64,000 bases of DNA from Phycisphaerae bacterium (GTDB lineage Bacteria > Planctomycetota > Phycisphaerae > Tepidisphaerales > Tepidisphaeraceae): positions 18,778 through 82,777 of the forward strand of contig JAUJNJ010000019.1 of assembly GCA_030448225.1 (NCBI GenBank), written 5' to 3'. The notes under the pieces are model-generated. The model made no database searches, was not told the origin of the DNA, and saw only the letters and a list, made by a program, of their open reading frames with translations. Made by a program: the position numbers and the translations under genes. Below, piece by piece: positions 56,344 to 64,000 of the stretch (position 1 is the first letter of the stretch; the number at the start of each line of letters is the position of its first letter).

Positions 56344-56878
56344 ATGATGGTGCTGTTGAACCTGATCTTCTTGCTCGTGCTGGCCGTGGTCCTGTACGGC
56401 GTGTTCTTCGTACTGTGGATCGCAGTGCTGTACGTGTTCCGGCTGAAGCACTGGCCCACCATCGTGCTTTCGCTGCCCGTGTACGTCGTCCTGCTGATCG
56501 GCTGGTTCCAATGGAACACGCGGCCGGCGGCGGCGTTCGAGCAGGCGTTCGGGTTCGCGCCCACGGCGGACGTGACGGCGCTGCATCGCGCATCTGGGTG
56601 CTGGGCGACAGCGGCGAGGTCTACCTCCGCTTCAAGGCCGGCCCGCAGACGGTGCAGCCATCGCCGCCCGCGGCCTCGCCCCCGCCGACGTCAACGGCTG
56701 GGACGACCACGCCGGCGGCGGCGACCCGCCGCCGGACTGAGTGGCAGCGCCCCGCCCCCCCACGGCGACCGCCTACGCCGGCCAGTTCACCGGCCGGAGT
56801 TTCGGCAACGAACTCGAGTTCCTGGCCCACGACCCCAAGACCGGCGACGTCTGGTATCGCTTCAACGGCGTCGATTGA
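56344..56878 (+). CDS. Membrane-anchored protein of unknown function (frameshifted)
   Basis: About 178 aa. Two close hydrophobic helices (LLNLIFLLVLAVVLYGVFFV plus LWIAVLYVF; IVLSLPVYVVLLIGWF) are followed by a soluble domain with a repeated theme: RIWVLGDSGEVYLRFKAGPQ and later LEFLAHDPKTGDVWYRFNGV, both ending in an aromatic strand. Frame jumps near 56590, 56660 and 56745. It ends 17 bp from the end of convergent lpxD. No family recognised. Confidence 0.6.
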
Positions 56879-56895
56879 CCGCTGCCAACGCGGCA

Positions 56896-57999
56896 CTAAC
56901 CCGAAGGCGGCGACGCGGCGGGGGCGTCCCACCCTCCCGGCGGCTTTGCCGAGCGGCACAACCAGTTGCCGGCCGCGGCGGCCACCCTTGCCGTCGGGTC
57001 CCGCGGCATAGTCGGAGCATTTGCGCCTCCGTCGCCGCCGCTCGACAGTTCGCCAATCTCCCCCTCCAGTTTCTTCACCCGGTCGAGAAGGTCGGGCAGT
57101 TGCGTGAAGATCGCGTAGACCCGCCGGGCGTGGGCGGCGGGCATGGCGGGCGTGCCGATGACGACGGTCTGGTCGTCGAGGTCGGCCATCACGCCGGCCT
57201 GGGCGGCGATCGTCACGTTGTTGCCGATCTTCAGGTGCCCGGCGACGCCCACCTGCCCGGCGAGCGTCGCGTGGTGGCCGACCGTGACCGAGCCGGCGAT
57301 GCCGACCTGGGCGACGAGGAGCGACCCCTCGCCGACCTTCGTGCCGTGGCCGATCATCACGAGCGCGTCGATCTTCGTGCCCCTGGCGACGACCGTGCTC
57401 CCCAGCGCGGCCCGGGCGATGCAGGTGTTGGCGCCGACCTCCACGTCGTCCTCGAGGACCACGTTGCCGACTTGGGGGATCTTGTGGTGCACGCCCTTGC
57501 TCGACGCGTAGCCGAAGCCGTCCTGGCCGATCACCGCGCCGGCGTGGAGCGTGACGCGGTCGCCAAGGAGGCAGTCGTCGTAGACGACGGCGTTGGGATA
57601 GAGCGTGCACCCCTGGCCGAGTCGCGCCCGCGGGCCGACGAACGCGCCGGGGTAGAGCGTGCACCCGTCGCCGAGCGCCGCCGTCGGGTCGACGTGGGCC
57701 CTGGGGTGGACGCCCTCGTGCGGGTGGGCGCGGTGGCCGTGCAGGTGGACGACCGCCCGGGCGAACGCGAGGTACGGGTCGCTCGTCTTCAGGAGCGTGA
57801 CGCGCGGGTGCGCGATGCCGGGCGCGGCGATCACGGCCGACGCGGCGGTGGTGTCGAGCTGCTTGGCGTACTTGCGGTTGGACAGGAAGCTCACCTGCCC
57901 CGGCCGGGCCTCGTCGAGCGTGGCGACCGACGACACGTCCGCCGCACCGTCACCCGTGACCTCCGCCCCGATCGCCTCGGCCAGTTCTTTCACCGTCAT
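56896..57999 (-). CDS. lpxD: UDP-3-O-acylglucosamine N-acyltransferase (LpxD)
   Basis: Third step of lipid A synthesis, 367 aa, intact. The N-terminal uridine-binding domain is MTVKELAEAIGAEVTGDGAA ... PGQVSFLSNRKYAKQL. The left-handed beta-helix has hexapeptide repeats from GVHPRAHVDPTAALGDGCTL through VGEGSLLVAQVGIAGSVTVG, and the catalytic His lies in VMIGHGTKVGEGSL. A C-terminal helix (YAIFTQLPDLLDRVKKLEGE) follows. The last 45 residues (GANAPTMPRDPTARVAAAAG onward) are longer than usual and may reflect a late frame error. RBS AAGGAAGG. Implies an LPS-bearing outer membrane. Confidence 0.95.
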   Translation of the reverse strand: MTVKELAEAIGAEVTGDGAADVSSVATLDEARPGQVSFLSNRKYAKQLDTTAASAVIAAPGIAHPRVTLLKTSDPYLAFARAVVHLHGHRAHPHEGVHPRAHVDPTAALGDGCTLYPGAFVGPRARLGQGCTLYPNAVVYDDCLLGDRVTLHAGAVIGQDGFGYASSKGVHHKIPQVGNVVLEDDVEVGANTCIARAALGSTVVARGTKIDALVMIGHGTKVGEGSLLVAQVGIAGSVTVGHHATLAGQVGVAGHLKIGNNVTIAAQAGVMADLDDQTVVIGTPAMPAAHARRVYAIFTQLPDLLDRVKKLEGEIGELSSGGDGGANAPTMPRDPTARVAAAAGNWLCRSAKPPGGWDAPAASPPSG

Positions 58000-58069
58000 G
58001 CGGGTGCCTTCCTTGCTGTTGGCCCGAAGTCTGTTCGGGATCGGATAACGGGACACGGGGGGAAAGACG

Positions 58070-58175
58070 AGGATTGAGGATGGCGGATGGAGGAAGAGGT
58101 TGGAGGGCCCGAAGCGTGTCCCTTCATCGTGGAACTTCGATTCGTCATCCTCCCCTTCGTCTTCCCTCCGTGCCT
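58070..58175. repeat. Self-complementary GGATGGAGGAAGA word repeat, copy 2
   Basis: GGATGGCGGATGGAGGAAGA at the left is loosely complementary to CTTCCCTCCGTGCCTCC at the right. It is more decayed than copies 1 and 3. The rest of 58000-58674 lacks a gene. TACGTATATTTCCACGTAT near 58450 is an AT-rich patch and may be the promoter of the next gene. Confidence 0.55.
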
Positions 58176-58674
58176 CCGTATTCTGACGCATTCTCTTCAC
58201 GCGGAAGCGTACTTCGCCGGCGGCGACGACGCGGGGAGCGATTCGACCCCGGTAGCACCTCCGACAACGTCCGCGCGTCGGTGGCCCAAGTCGGCCGGAG
58301 GAGCGAACGACCGGTGCAGCCGCCATTGCGGCGTCGACGCCGCCCGAGGTTGATCCGCTGCAACGGCTCCAAGGCGTCCGGCCGGCAAGGCGGGCATTGT
58401 AGCGGTCGCGCGCGACGTTTCGAGACGCCCGCGAGGTTGGCCGATGCCGTGTACGTATATTTCCACGTATTACCGGACGTTCACCCGGAATCCGGTTCTG
58501 CCGTCGAGCCGCCGCCGCCGCCGTCCCGCCGCCGCCGCCGACTCGCCCGCCGCCACTAACCACCGCCCCCGCCGTTTGTCCTTGATTGCGGCTACCGCCC
58601 CTGCCGCCCCTCGCGCGTTTCACCGCGGGGCCGGCGGCGAAGCGAGGCTCGGCCGTGGGTTCAAGGAGCATCGT

Positions 58675-59364
58675 ATGACAGCGCGATTTGCCCGTCTGAC
58701 GTCCGCATCCCGCCGCCGCACGTTCGCCCTCGCGCTGGCCGCGGCCGGCGCGTGTTTCGCCGTCGGCGCGTCCGACGCGCGGGCCGGCGAGCGCCGCGGG
58801 CGTGACGAGGAGCGCGTGGTCTTCAACTTCGACTGGGGCGTCCGCTACGACGAGGTCACCGAGGCGCCCCGCCGCCACCGGGCGCCGGCCCACGAGGTGC
58901 GCGAGCACCGCGTCTGGTGCGAGCCGGTCTACCGCACGGTGTGCGAGAAGGTCTGGATCGAGCCGGTGTATCGCACCGTCTGCGACCGCGTCTACGTCCA
59001 GCCGGTCGTGCGGCGGGTGTGCGACAAGGTGTGGGTGCCGGACCGGTGGGAGGAGCGGACGATTGTCCGCCGCGACCGCCACGGCCGCACGTTCCGCGCC
59101 TGCGAGCGCGTGCTCGTCGAGCGCGGCCACTACGACACGATCGAGCGCGAGGTCGTCGTCTCGCCGGGGCGCTGGGAAGCCGTCGAGCACCAGGAACTCG
59201 TGCGCGAGGGGTACTTCAGGACCGTCGAGCGCAAGGAACTCGTGAAAGCCGGCTGTTGGGAGACGCGCTCCGAGCGCGTCGCCCTCGGCCGCGGCGGCCA
59301 TGAGCACCACCACCACGACTACGAAGATCGCTACGCCCGCTTCGAATCCCGCGGCCGGCGGTAG
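58675..59364 (+). CDS. Secreted Tyr/Val/Cys-rich repeat protein
   Basis: 229 aa, intact, RBS AAGGAG. The signal peptide RRRTFALALAAAGACFAVG is followed, near residues 77-125, by repeats of the form EPVYRTVCEKVWI / EPVYRTVCDRVYV / QPVVRRVCDKVWV, and then by RxxxERGHYDTIEREVVVSPG-like units. The tail is His-rich (GGHEHHHHDY). This resembles the YTV-type repeat found in planctomycete cell-wall proteins, where Cys-rich repeats may crosslink. The role is inferred from that resemblance. Confidence 0.7.
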   Translation: MTARFARLTSASRRRTFALALAAAGACFAVGASDARAGERRGRDEERVVFNFDWGVRYDEVTEAPRRHRAPAHEVREHRVWCEPVYRTVCEKVWIEPVYRTVCDRVYVQPVVRRVCDKVWVPDRWEERTIVRRDRHGRTFRACERVLVERGHYDTIEREVVVSPGRWEAVEHQELVREGYFRTVERKELVKAGCWETRSERVALGRGGHEHHHHDYEDRYARFESRGRR

Positions 59365-59591
59365 TCTTGCGCGACGGGCGATGACGTGACCGTCGATCAG
59401 AGTCGATCATTTGCGGCGGCGCGACGACCTCCGGGTCGTCTCGGCTGCGCGTCGAGGCGGGACACGAGACTTGGAACTTGGCGGGCATCGAAGCCCTTAG
59501 GGACGCGCTCGCACCGTTCTCCGGAACACAACTGCCGCACGCCCGCGGTAGCACCAAAAGATCGCCGTTGCCGGGTGGGTGGGCGGCCACG

Positions 59592-60008
59592 TCACTTCTC
59601 CGCCGGCTTCCGCTCCATCACGATGCACTGCGACGCGTCCTCGAAGAGCACGCGCCGCTCGCCGTCGAAGCTCACGTCCGTTTCGGTGGTCTTCGGGTCG
59701 GCCGTGTCGGAGGGGAACTTGCGGGTGACGTGATACAGGTCTTTGCCGTCCTTCTGCCCGCGATACGTCCAGCTGATCTCCGATACGGCCCCCTTGAAGC
59801 CGCACGTCAGCTTGCCGGTGACGACCTTCAGACCGCCCTCGATCTTCGCCATCGTCAATCGGCAGTTGCTCCCCGAGCCGTCCTTCCCGTTGAAGCACAC
59901 GAGCGACGCCTCGAACGCCGGCGGCGGCAACGGGTCGCCGTCGGCGGCCGCTAACACGTTGCCCGCGGCAAGGAGAAGAACGACGCCCAGGTATTTCGAT
60001 CGCAGCAT
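59592..60008 (-). CDS. Small secreted protein of unknown function
   Basis: 138 aa, intact. The signal peptide MLRSKYLGVVLLLAAGNVLA is followed by a mature domain rich in charged beta-strand-like segments (FEASLVCFNGKDGSGSNCRL, VVTGKLTCGFKGAVSEISWT, DLYHVTRKFPSD). It has four Cys (two likely disulfides). No family recognised. Confidence 0.7.
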   Translation of the reverse strand: MLRSKYLGVVLLLAAGNVLAAADGDPLPPPAFEASLVCFNGKDGSGSNCRLTMAKIEGGLKVVTGKLTCGFKGAVSEISWTYRGQKDGKDLYHVTRKFPSDTADPKTTETDVSFDGERRVLFEDASQCIVMERKPAEK

Positions 60009-60138
60009 CGGCGGCTCTCCGTTAGGCAATTCGAACTGAAACGTTGCGGCCGGCGGCGTCGCGCCGGCCGCCGACCCGTCGATGAACTTACCCACCGACA
60101 CGGCCCGCCGCATCGGCGGATCAGGCCCCGTCGGCGGA

Positions 60139-60459
60139 TCACGCCGCCGGCGTTTCGCCAACCGGCGGCCCCGTATCGGAACTCACCGACCGGCCGCGCC
60201 GCCAGCCGATGGCGACGAGCGCCGCCGCCGTCAGCACGAGCAGCCCGGAGGACGCGAACACATCGCCCATCCAGTAGCGGCGGACGTGCTCGATCGACTC
60301 GAGTTCGACCCGACGCGCCGCATCCGACGCCGTGTGCCGCGGAGCGACCGTGACGCCCATCAGCGAGGCTAGGTTGAAGGCGACGACGGTACAAAGGCAG
60401 AACCACGCAACGAGGATGACGCGCCGCCAGCGTCGCATCGAGCGAAGTCCGTATCGCAT
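60139..60459 (-). CDS. Two-helix membrane protein of unknown function
   Basis: 106 aa, intact. MRYGLRSMRRWRRVILVAWF begins with a basic stretch and a first helix (VILVAWFCLCTVVAFNLASL). A second helix follows (SGLLVLTAAALVAIGW) with an inner-facing basic patch (RRGRS). No family recognised. The gene sits 130 bp upstream of the small secreted protein on the same strand. Confidence 0.6.
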   Translation of the reverse strand: MRYGLRSMRRWRRVILVAWFCLCTVVAFNLASLMGVTVAPRHTASDAARRVELESIEHVRRYWMGDVFASSGLLVLTAAALVAIGWRRGRSVSSDTGPPVGETPAA

Positions 60460-60586
60460 GCTCACACCCCGCGCGGGCCGCTCCGGCCTAAGTACGGACC
60501 GATGTTCAATCACCGAGGTAACGCCCAACCGGCGAATCGATCAAATTACGATACCCGCCGCCGCCGTCGTCCCCCGTGGCATGTGG

Positions 60587-61027
60587 TCAACGTGCATGCC
60601 CGGGCGGCCGGCGCGCGGCGACCAGCGTCTCGTATGAATCGCTGATGATCTGGACGGGATCGGGCTCCTCGTCGTACCGCTCTCGGTTCCACTCCCCGCG
60701 AACCACCGTCGCGAGATCGATCGGCTCGGAATGGCTGGATGGGCCACGGCAAGATGCCATCGGCCGTCGCGCCGCATCATGACCCACGAGAACCCGTCAC
60801 GCTCGACGAGTTGTTTGCCCAGCGCGGCGGGGCGGCGTTCTCCAGGACGGGCCGGCAGTGCTCGGCGGCGCTGCACCCCTCGTAGATCGCGAACTTGATC
60901 AGCTCGTGTTCACTGTCGTACTGAGCGGCTTCCACTCTTGAAAGTGCTGCCGTAGCTCGCGCAGGACGAGATCGATACCGGCCTCCTCGGCTGGCGTCAG
61001 TCCACGCGTTGTCGCCAAGTCGCTCAC
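60587..61027 (-). CDS. Hypothetical protein (DUF3806-like; frameshifted)
   Basis: About 147 aa. The GTG start gives VSDLATTRGLTPAEEAGIDL followed by VLRELRQHFQEWK. Other frames continue EHELIKFAIYEGCSAAEHCR, LGKQLVERDGFSWVMMRRDG and WNRERYDEEPDPVQIISDSY, ending VAARRPPGHAR. The 'GFSWVMM..DGRWHLAVAHP' stretch recalls DUF3806 proteins (function unknown). Frame jumps near 60935, 60835 and 60735. Confidence 0.5.
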
Positions 61028-61251
61028 GTTCGCTACCTCGTCGTCGCCCGTGCGTCGGCCGGCGAGCAACGCGGCTCGCGGAACGGCGGATGAACTCAAG
61101 CTACCGTGGGCTGCGCTTGCCGTTCGGCGAGGCGGCAACAACACCGCATCGCCCGACGGTGCGCGGTCGTCGGACGCCCGCGGGCCCCCTCGCGGGTGCG
61201 GCGGCCGGGCGGCCACGCGGTCGGGGCGGTGACGGCGGCCCGCGCGCCTGC

Positions 61252-62236
61252 TCAATACGGCCCGCGGATGTGGGCCGCAACGCGGTCGAGGTAGAACGAC
61301 CGCAGCCTCGCGTGCAGGTCGTCGCCGAGCGGCGCGTGGTCGCTGGCGGCGGCGTTGGCCTTGGCCTGCTCCGGGTTGCGCGCCCGGGGATTACGGTCGT
61401 CACCGCGTCGTGGTCGAGGCACCAGCGCAGGGCCATCTGGGCCATCGTGGTGCCGGGGGGACGAGCGGCTTGAGCGCGTCGGTCAGTTCGATGCCCTTCT
61501 CGAACGTGAGGCCGGCGAACGTTTCGCCGACGTTGAAGGCCTGGCCATCGCGGTTGTAGTTGCGGTGGTCGTTCGCGGCGAACTGCGTGCCGCGCGACAT
61601 CTTCCCCGACAGCAGCCCGCTCGCCAGCGGCAGGCGGACGATCAGGGCCACGCCGCGGTGCTTGGCCTCGCGGAACAGTTCCGTCAGCGGCTTCTGGCGG
61701 AAGATGTTGAAGATGACCTGGAGCGACGCCACGCCCTCCTGCCGCACGCACCAGAGCCGCCTCGTCCATCGATTCGACGCTCGCGCGAAGTGGCGGATCT
61801 TTCCCGCTTTCTTCAGGTCGCGCAGCCATTGGAACGGCCCGCCGCTCTTCAGCACGTCGGGCGATGCAGTGGAGCTGCGTGAGGTCGAGCGCGTCGACGC
61901 CGAGGCGCTCAGTGACGCCTCGGTGTGAGCCCGGAACGACTCGGGCGTGAGGTTGGCCGCCCCGCCGGGCTCGGGGAAGCGGCCGAGCTTCGTGGCGACG
62001 AAGATCTTCTTGGGCTTATCCGCCTTGAGGAACCGCCCGATGAGCGACTCGCTGCGGCCGGCGCCCGTAGACGTCGGCGGTGTCGAAGAACGTGACGCCC
62101 CCTCGACGCTGGCGCGGAGGACGCTCATCGCCTGCTCGTCGCTGACGTCGCCCCAGTCGGCCCCGCCGAGTTGCCAGCAGCCCAGGCCGATCTCGGAAAC
62201 CTCGGCGCGCGTGCTGGCGAAGCGGCGGTGGTGCAT
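61252..62236 (-). CDS. Aldo/keto reductase (frameshifted)
   Basis: NADPH-dependent oxidoreductase of the AKR fold, about 328 aa. Segments in order: VSEIGLGCWQLGGADWGDVS, GVTFFDTADVYG (with the catalytic Asp and Tyr), KKIFVATKLGRFP (catalytic Lys), ERLGVDALDLTQLHC (catalytic His), VASLQVIFNIFRQKPLTELF, VALIVRLPLASGLLSGKMSR, APGTTMAQMALRWCLDHDAV and TTVIPGARNPEQ (coenzyme phosphate site). The end reads RVAAHIRGPY. Frame jumps near 62100, 62065, 61900, 61870, 61790, 61460 and 61390. Physiological substrate unknown. Confidence 0.85.
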
Positions 62237-62558
62237 CCGCAAGATGATAACAGCGGCCGCCCGGCGCGGGCACCGCGAAACAGGCGGCGCGGCGCGCGTC
62301 CCGACGAAGCGATTACCGGAATAGGCTCGGGGCGAGGACCCAAAGGACGAAGATCGCCCCGCCCGAGACGAGGGGACCACGACCGACACCGCCGCGGCGA
62401 CGGTGACGGCCCGGAGGAGTTGGCGTGCCGCGGCTCGGCCGCCGCGGGGCGTCGCTCGACGACCGGCCTGCCGTACGGCAGCACAGGCGTTTCGGGGCGG
62501 TGGAGAGGGCTGTTCCGCCCTCGCATCGCCGCCAATCGAGCCCGGCACGTCTCCTCGA

Positions 62559-63038
62559 TCACTCATCAGTCGTGGCCCGTCCATCGTCGGGGGCGGTGGT
62601 GTCGAACGGCACCTCGTAATACTCCAGTGCCCACTCCCGCATGAACCGCACGCCGTCGGCGTGATGCGGTAGAGGACGAGTTGCGGGTTGTCGACGCTGC
62701 CGAGGTACTGCCGCATGAGCGGGTTGGCCGCCCAGATCTCATCGAGCAGCGGGCGGTCGGTCACGACGCGGGCGACGCCGGTGAGGCGGACCTGGTCGTG
62801 GGCGTCGTCGAGGTAGCAGAGTTCGACGTTCGGGTTGGCCTCGATCTCGATCGTCTTGTGGTACGCGGAGGTTGGCGACGTAGACGACGAAGCCGTCGGT
62901 CCGCACGGGCGACACGGGCCGCACGCGCGGCGCGTCGCCATCGATCGTCGCGAGGTGGGGAAGCGGTCGGCCCTGATCACCGCCGCGGCGAGCGGGCAGT
63001 TCGGACGGGTCGATCGGCTTCGGCTGCGGCTTGGGCAT
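62559..63038 (-). CDS. Pyridoxamine 5'-phosphate oxidase-fold protein (frameshifted)
   Basis: About 160 aa. A split-barrel flavin-binding fold is suggested by PLPHLATIDGDAPRVRPVSP, DGFVVYVANLR, SAYHKTIEIEANPNVELCYL, VRLTGVARVVTDRPLLDEIW and LVLYRI. The end is FMREWALEYYEVPFDTTAPD. This matches PNPOx-like general stress proteins, which bind FMN or F420. It is unlikely to be the biosynthetic PdxH because the PLP-binding residues are absent. Frame jumps near 62870 and 62665. It starts just upstream of the GGATGG repeat. Confidence 0.75.
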
Positions 63039-63075
63039 GATGCGGGTCCTCGATCGGGGCGAGGAGGAAGGCGAG

Positions 63076-63165
63076 GATGGAGGGTGGAGAATGGCGGATG
63101 GAGGAAGAAACAGCAGTCAGCGGCACGCCTCGTCTTCCTCCATCTTCCATCCTCCATCCGCTCTC
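63076..63165. repeat. Self-complementary GGATGGAGGAAGA word repeat, copy 3
   Basis: GGAGAATGGCGGATGGAGGA at the left is complementary to the right TCCTCCATCTTCCATCCTCC. This is the best preserved copy, with about 45 bp of self-complementary sequence. Confidence 0.8.
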
Positions 63166-63355
63166 CTCGTCTCATTCCCCTATCCGTGCCCCGGGGGCGC
63201 CTGGCTTCTACTTCGCGAAAGTCGTCGAAGCGGCGCGGGCGCCCCTGCCCTTACTCCTACGCGGAATGCCGGGCGCCGCGGTTTGCGGCGCGCGGCATTC
63301 GGATACGGTCGGGTGCATGCGCCGGCGTTCATGGCCGGACGTCAACCGGGCGCGA

Positions 63356-63715
63356 TCAGCCTTCGACTTTGATGTCCGAGACCTCGACCTCGGCGTACTC
63401 CTTGCCGGCCTTGTCCTTCTTGATCGTCGGCTTGCCGCTGTAGGTCACGACCATCTTCTTGCCGCTCTTGCGGACGGCCTTGGCCTCGTCGTACATCGGG
63501 CCGCTGCCGTTGAGCACCCAGCGGCCGCCGTTGGCGGCCTTGATCATGATCTGGTGCCCGCCGGCGGTCACGCCGTCGCACTCGGCGCAGGACGAGACGC
63601 CGACGACGCGCGACACCTTCGGGGCCTTCTTCTTGGCGGCGGCCATCGCGGGCACGGCGGTGGCGCTGAACGTGAAGAGCGCGAGCACGAGCGTGAGCAG
63701 GGTTCGACGAGACAT
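63356..63715 (-). CDS. Small secreted protein (DUF6370-like)
   Basis: 119 aa, intact. The signal peptide LLTLVLALFTFSATAVPAMA is followed by a Lys-rich linker and a compact domain with a CxxC pair (GVSSCAECDGVTAGGHQIMI) and basic strands (KSGKKMVVTYSGKPTIKKDK). Similar small planctomycete proteins with a CxxC and a 'GGRWVLNGSGPM'-like strand are called DUF6370. I make this link tentatively. Function unknown. Confidence 0.65.
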   Translation of the reverse strand: MSRRTLLTLVLALFTFSATAVPAMAAAKKKAPKVSRVVGVSSCAECDGVTAGGHQIMIKAANGGRWVLNGSGPMYDEAKAVRKSGKKMVVTYSGKPTIKKDKAGKEYAEVEVSDIKVEG

Positions 63716-63914
63716 AATCAGGATCCTCCGGGGAGACGCGCGCCCGAGCCCCCACTTTCGGACCGGCCGCCGAGCGACCGGATTCCTGACGACGGGCAAT
63801 CGACTCGAACGACGGAGCCCCGACTATACCGCCGGCCCACGCGTTCGCAATAAAAACCTGCAAGCGCCCCGGCGCGGAAGGCGATGCCCCGAACCCCAAA
63901 CAATCCGGTTCGCG

Positions 63915-63950
63915 CCCCGGAAAACGGGCCCTACGGGCCAGCGGCGAAAC
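63915..63950. repeat. GGGCCCTTCGGGCC hairpin repeat, copy 4
   Basis: CCCCGGAAAACGGGCCCTAC followed by GGGCCAGCGGCGAAAC. The flanking GGCGAAAC matches copies 1 and 3. After it the window ends in a pyrimidine-rich CCACCCCCCACTC repeat. Confidence 0.7.
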
Positions 63951-64000
63951 AAACTCCACCACCCCCCACTCTTCCACCCCCCACTCCCAACTCCCACCCC

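Overview
The window reads as a very GC-rich chromosome segment of a planctomycete, most likely class Phycisphaerae (my inference from gene content; no rRNA or tRNA gene is visible). The markers are an N-terminal LEPR-XLL-type motif (LETRLLLA) on a giant FG-GAP repeat protein, a PEP-CTERM autotransporter-repeat protein, a PA14/DUF6797-type secreted protein next to a multihaem cytochrome c, a Tyr/Val/Cys-rich secreted repeat protein, and LpxD (an outer membrane with lipid A). A flagellin gene suggests a motile stage.

Layout. 0.4-6.2 kb: dnaE converging on a PEP-CTERM surface protein, with a strong shared hairpin terminator. 6.5-13.4 kb: three secreted proteins (PA14/DUF6797, multihaem cytochrome c, unknown). 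13.8-18.3 kb: HxlR regulator divergent from an HtrA protease, greA, an orphan atpC and an outer-membrane barrel protein. 18.7-24 kb: a full branched-chain amino acid type ABC transporter (livK-H-M-G-F). 24-30.7 kb: a DUF2721-like membrane protein, a two-domain M16 peptidase, a cupin and malate dehydrogenase. 31.2-34.7 kb: the FG-GAP/Gly-Thr repeat giant. 35.3-41.5 kb: a beta-propeller dehydrogenase-like protein, a four-helix membrane protein, a CrtC-family protein, a GNAT acetyltransferase and a phytoene/squalene synthase. 41.9-49.7 kb: dnaA, a family-4 uracil-DNA glycosylase, a deoxyhypusine-synthase homologue, small proteins, a lone receiver protein and RNase D. 50-64 kb: DUF4432 protein, FmdB zinc ribbon, flagellin, ABC-F ATPase, lpxD, small secreted proteins, aldo/keto reductase and a pyridoxamine-phosphate-oxidase-fold protein.

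Many genes, including essential ones such as dnaA, are broken by single-base frame jumps while the encoded family motifs persist from frame to frame. I treat these as one gene each, annotated over the full extent, and suspect local sequencing or assembly indels rather than true decay. Other long genes (the first 3.5 kb of dnaE, livH, livF, mdh, rnd, lpxD, the CrtC-family gene) are intact.

Intergenic DNA is unusually rich in dispersed inverted repeats: a TCATCCTGAGCG element with long terminal inverted repeats (six copies), a GGGCCCTTCGGGCC hairpin (four), a GTTTAGCCGGCTCGC hairpin (five), self-complementary 'word' repeats, and an array of about eleven TTGGGTTCGTTTTGCA units. These repeats, the hexanucleotide tracts in the FG-GAP gene, and a structured leader before the deoxyhypusine-synthase homologue are the most interesting unexplained signals. 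I found no CRISPR array, prophage or defence system.
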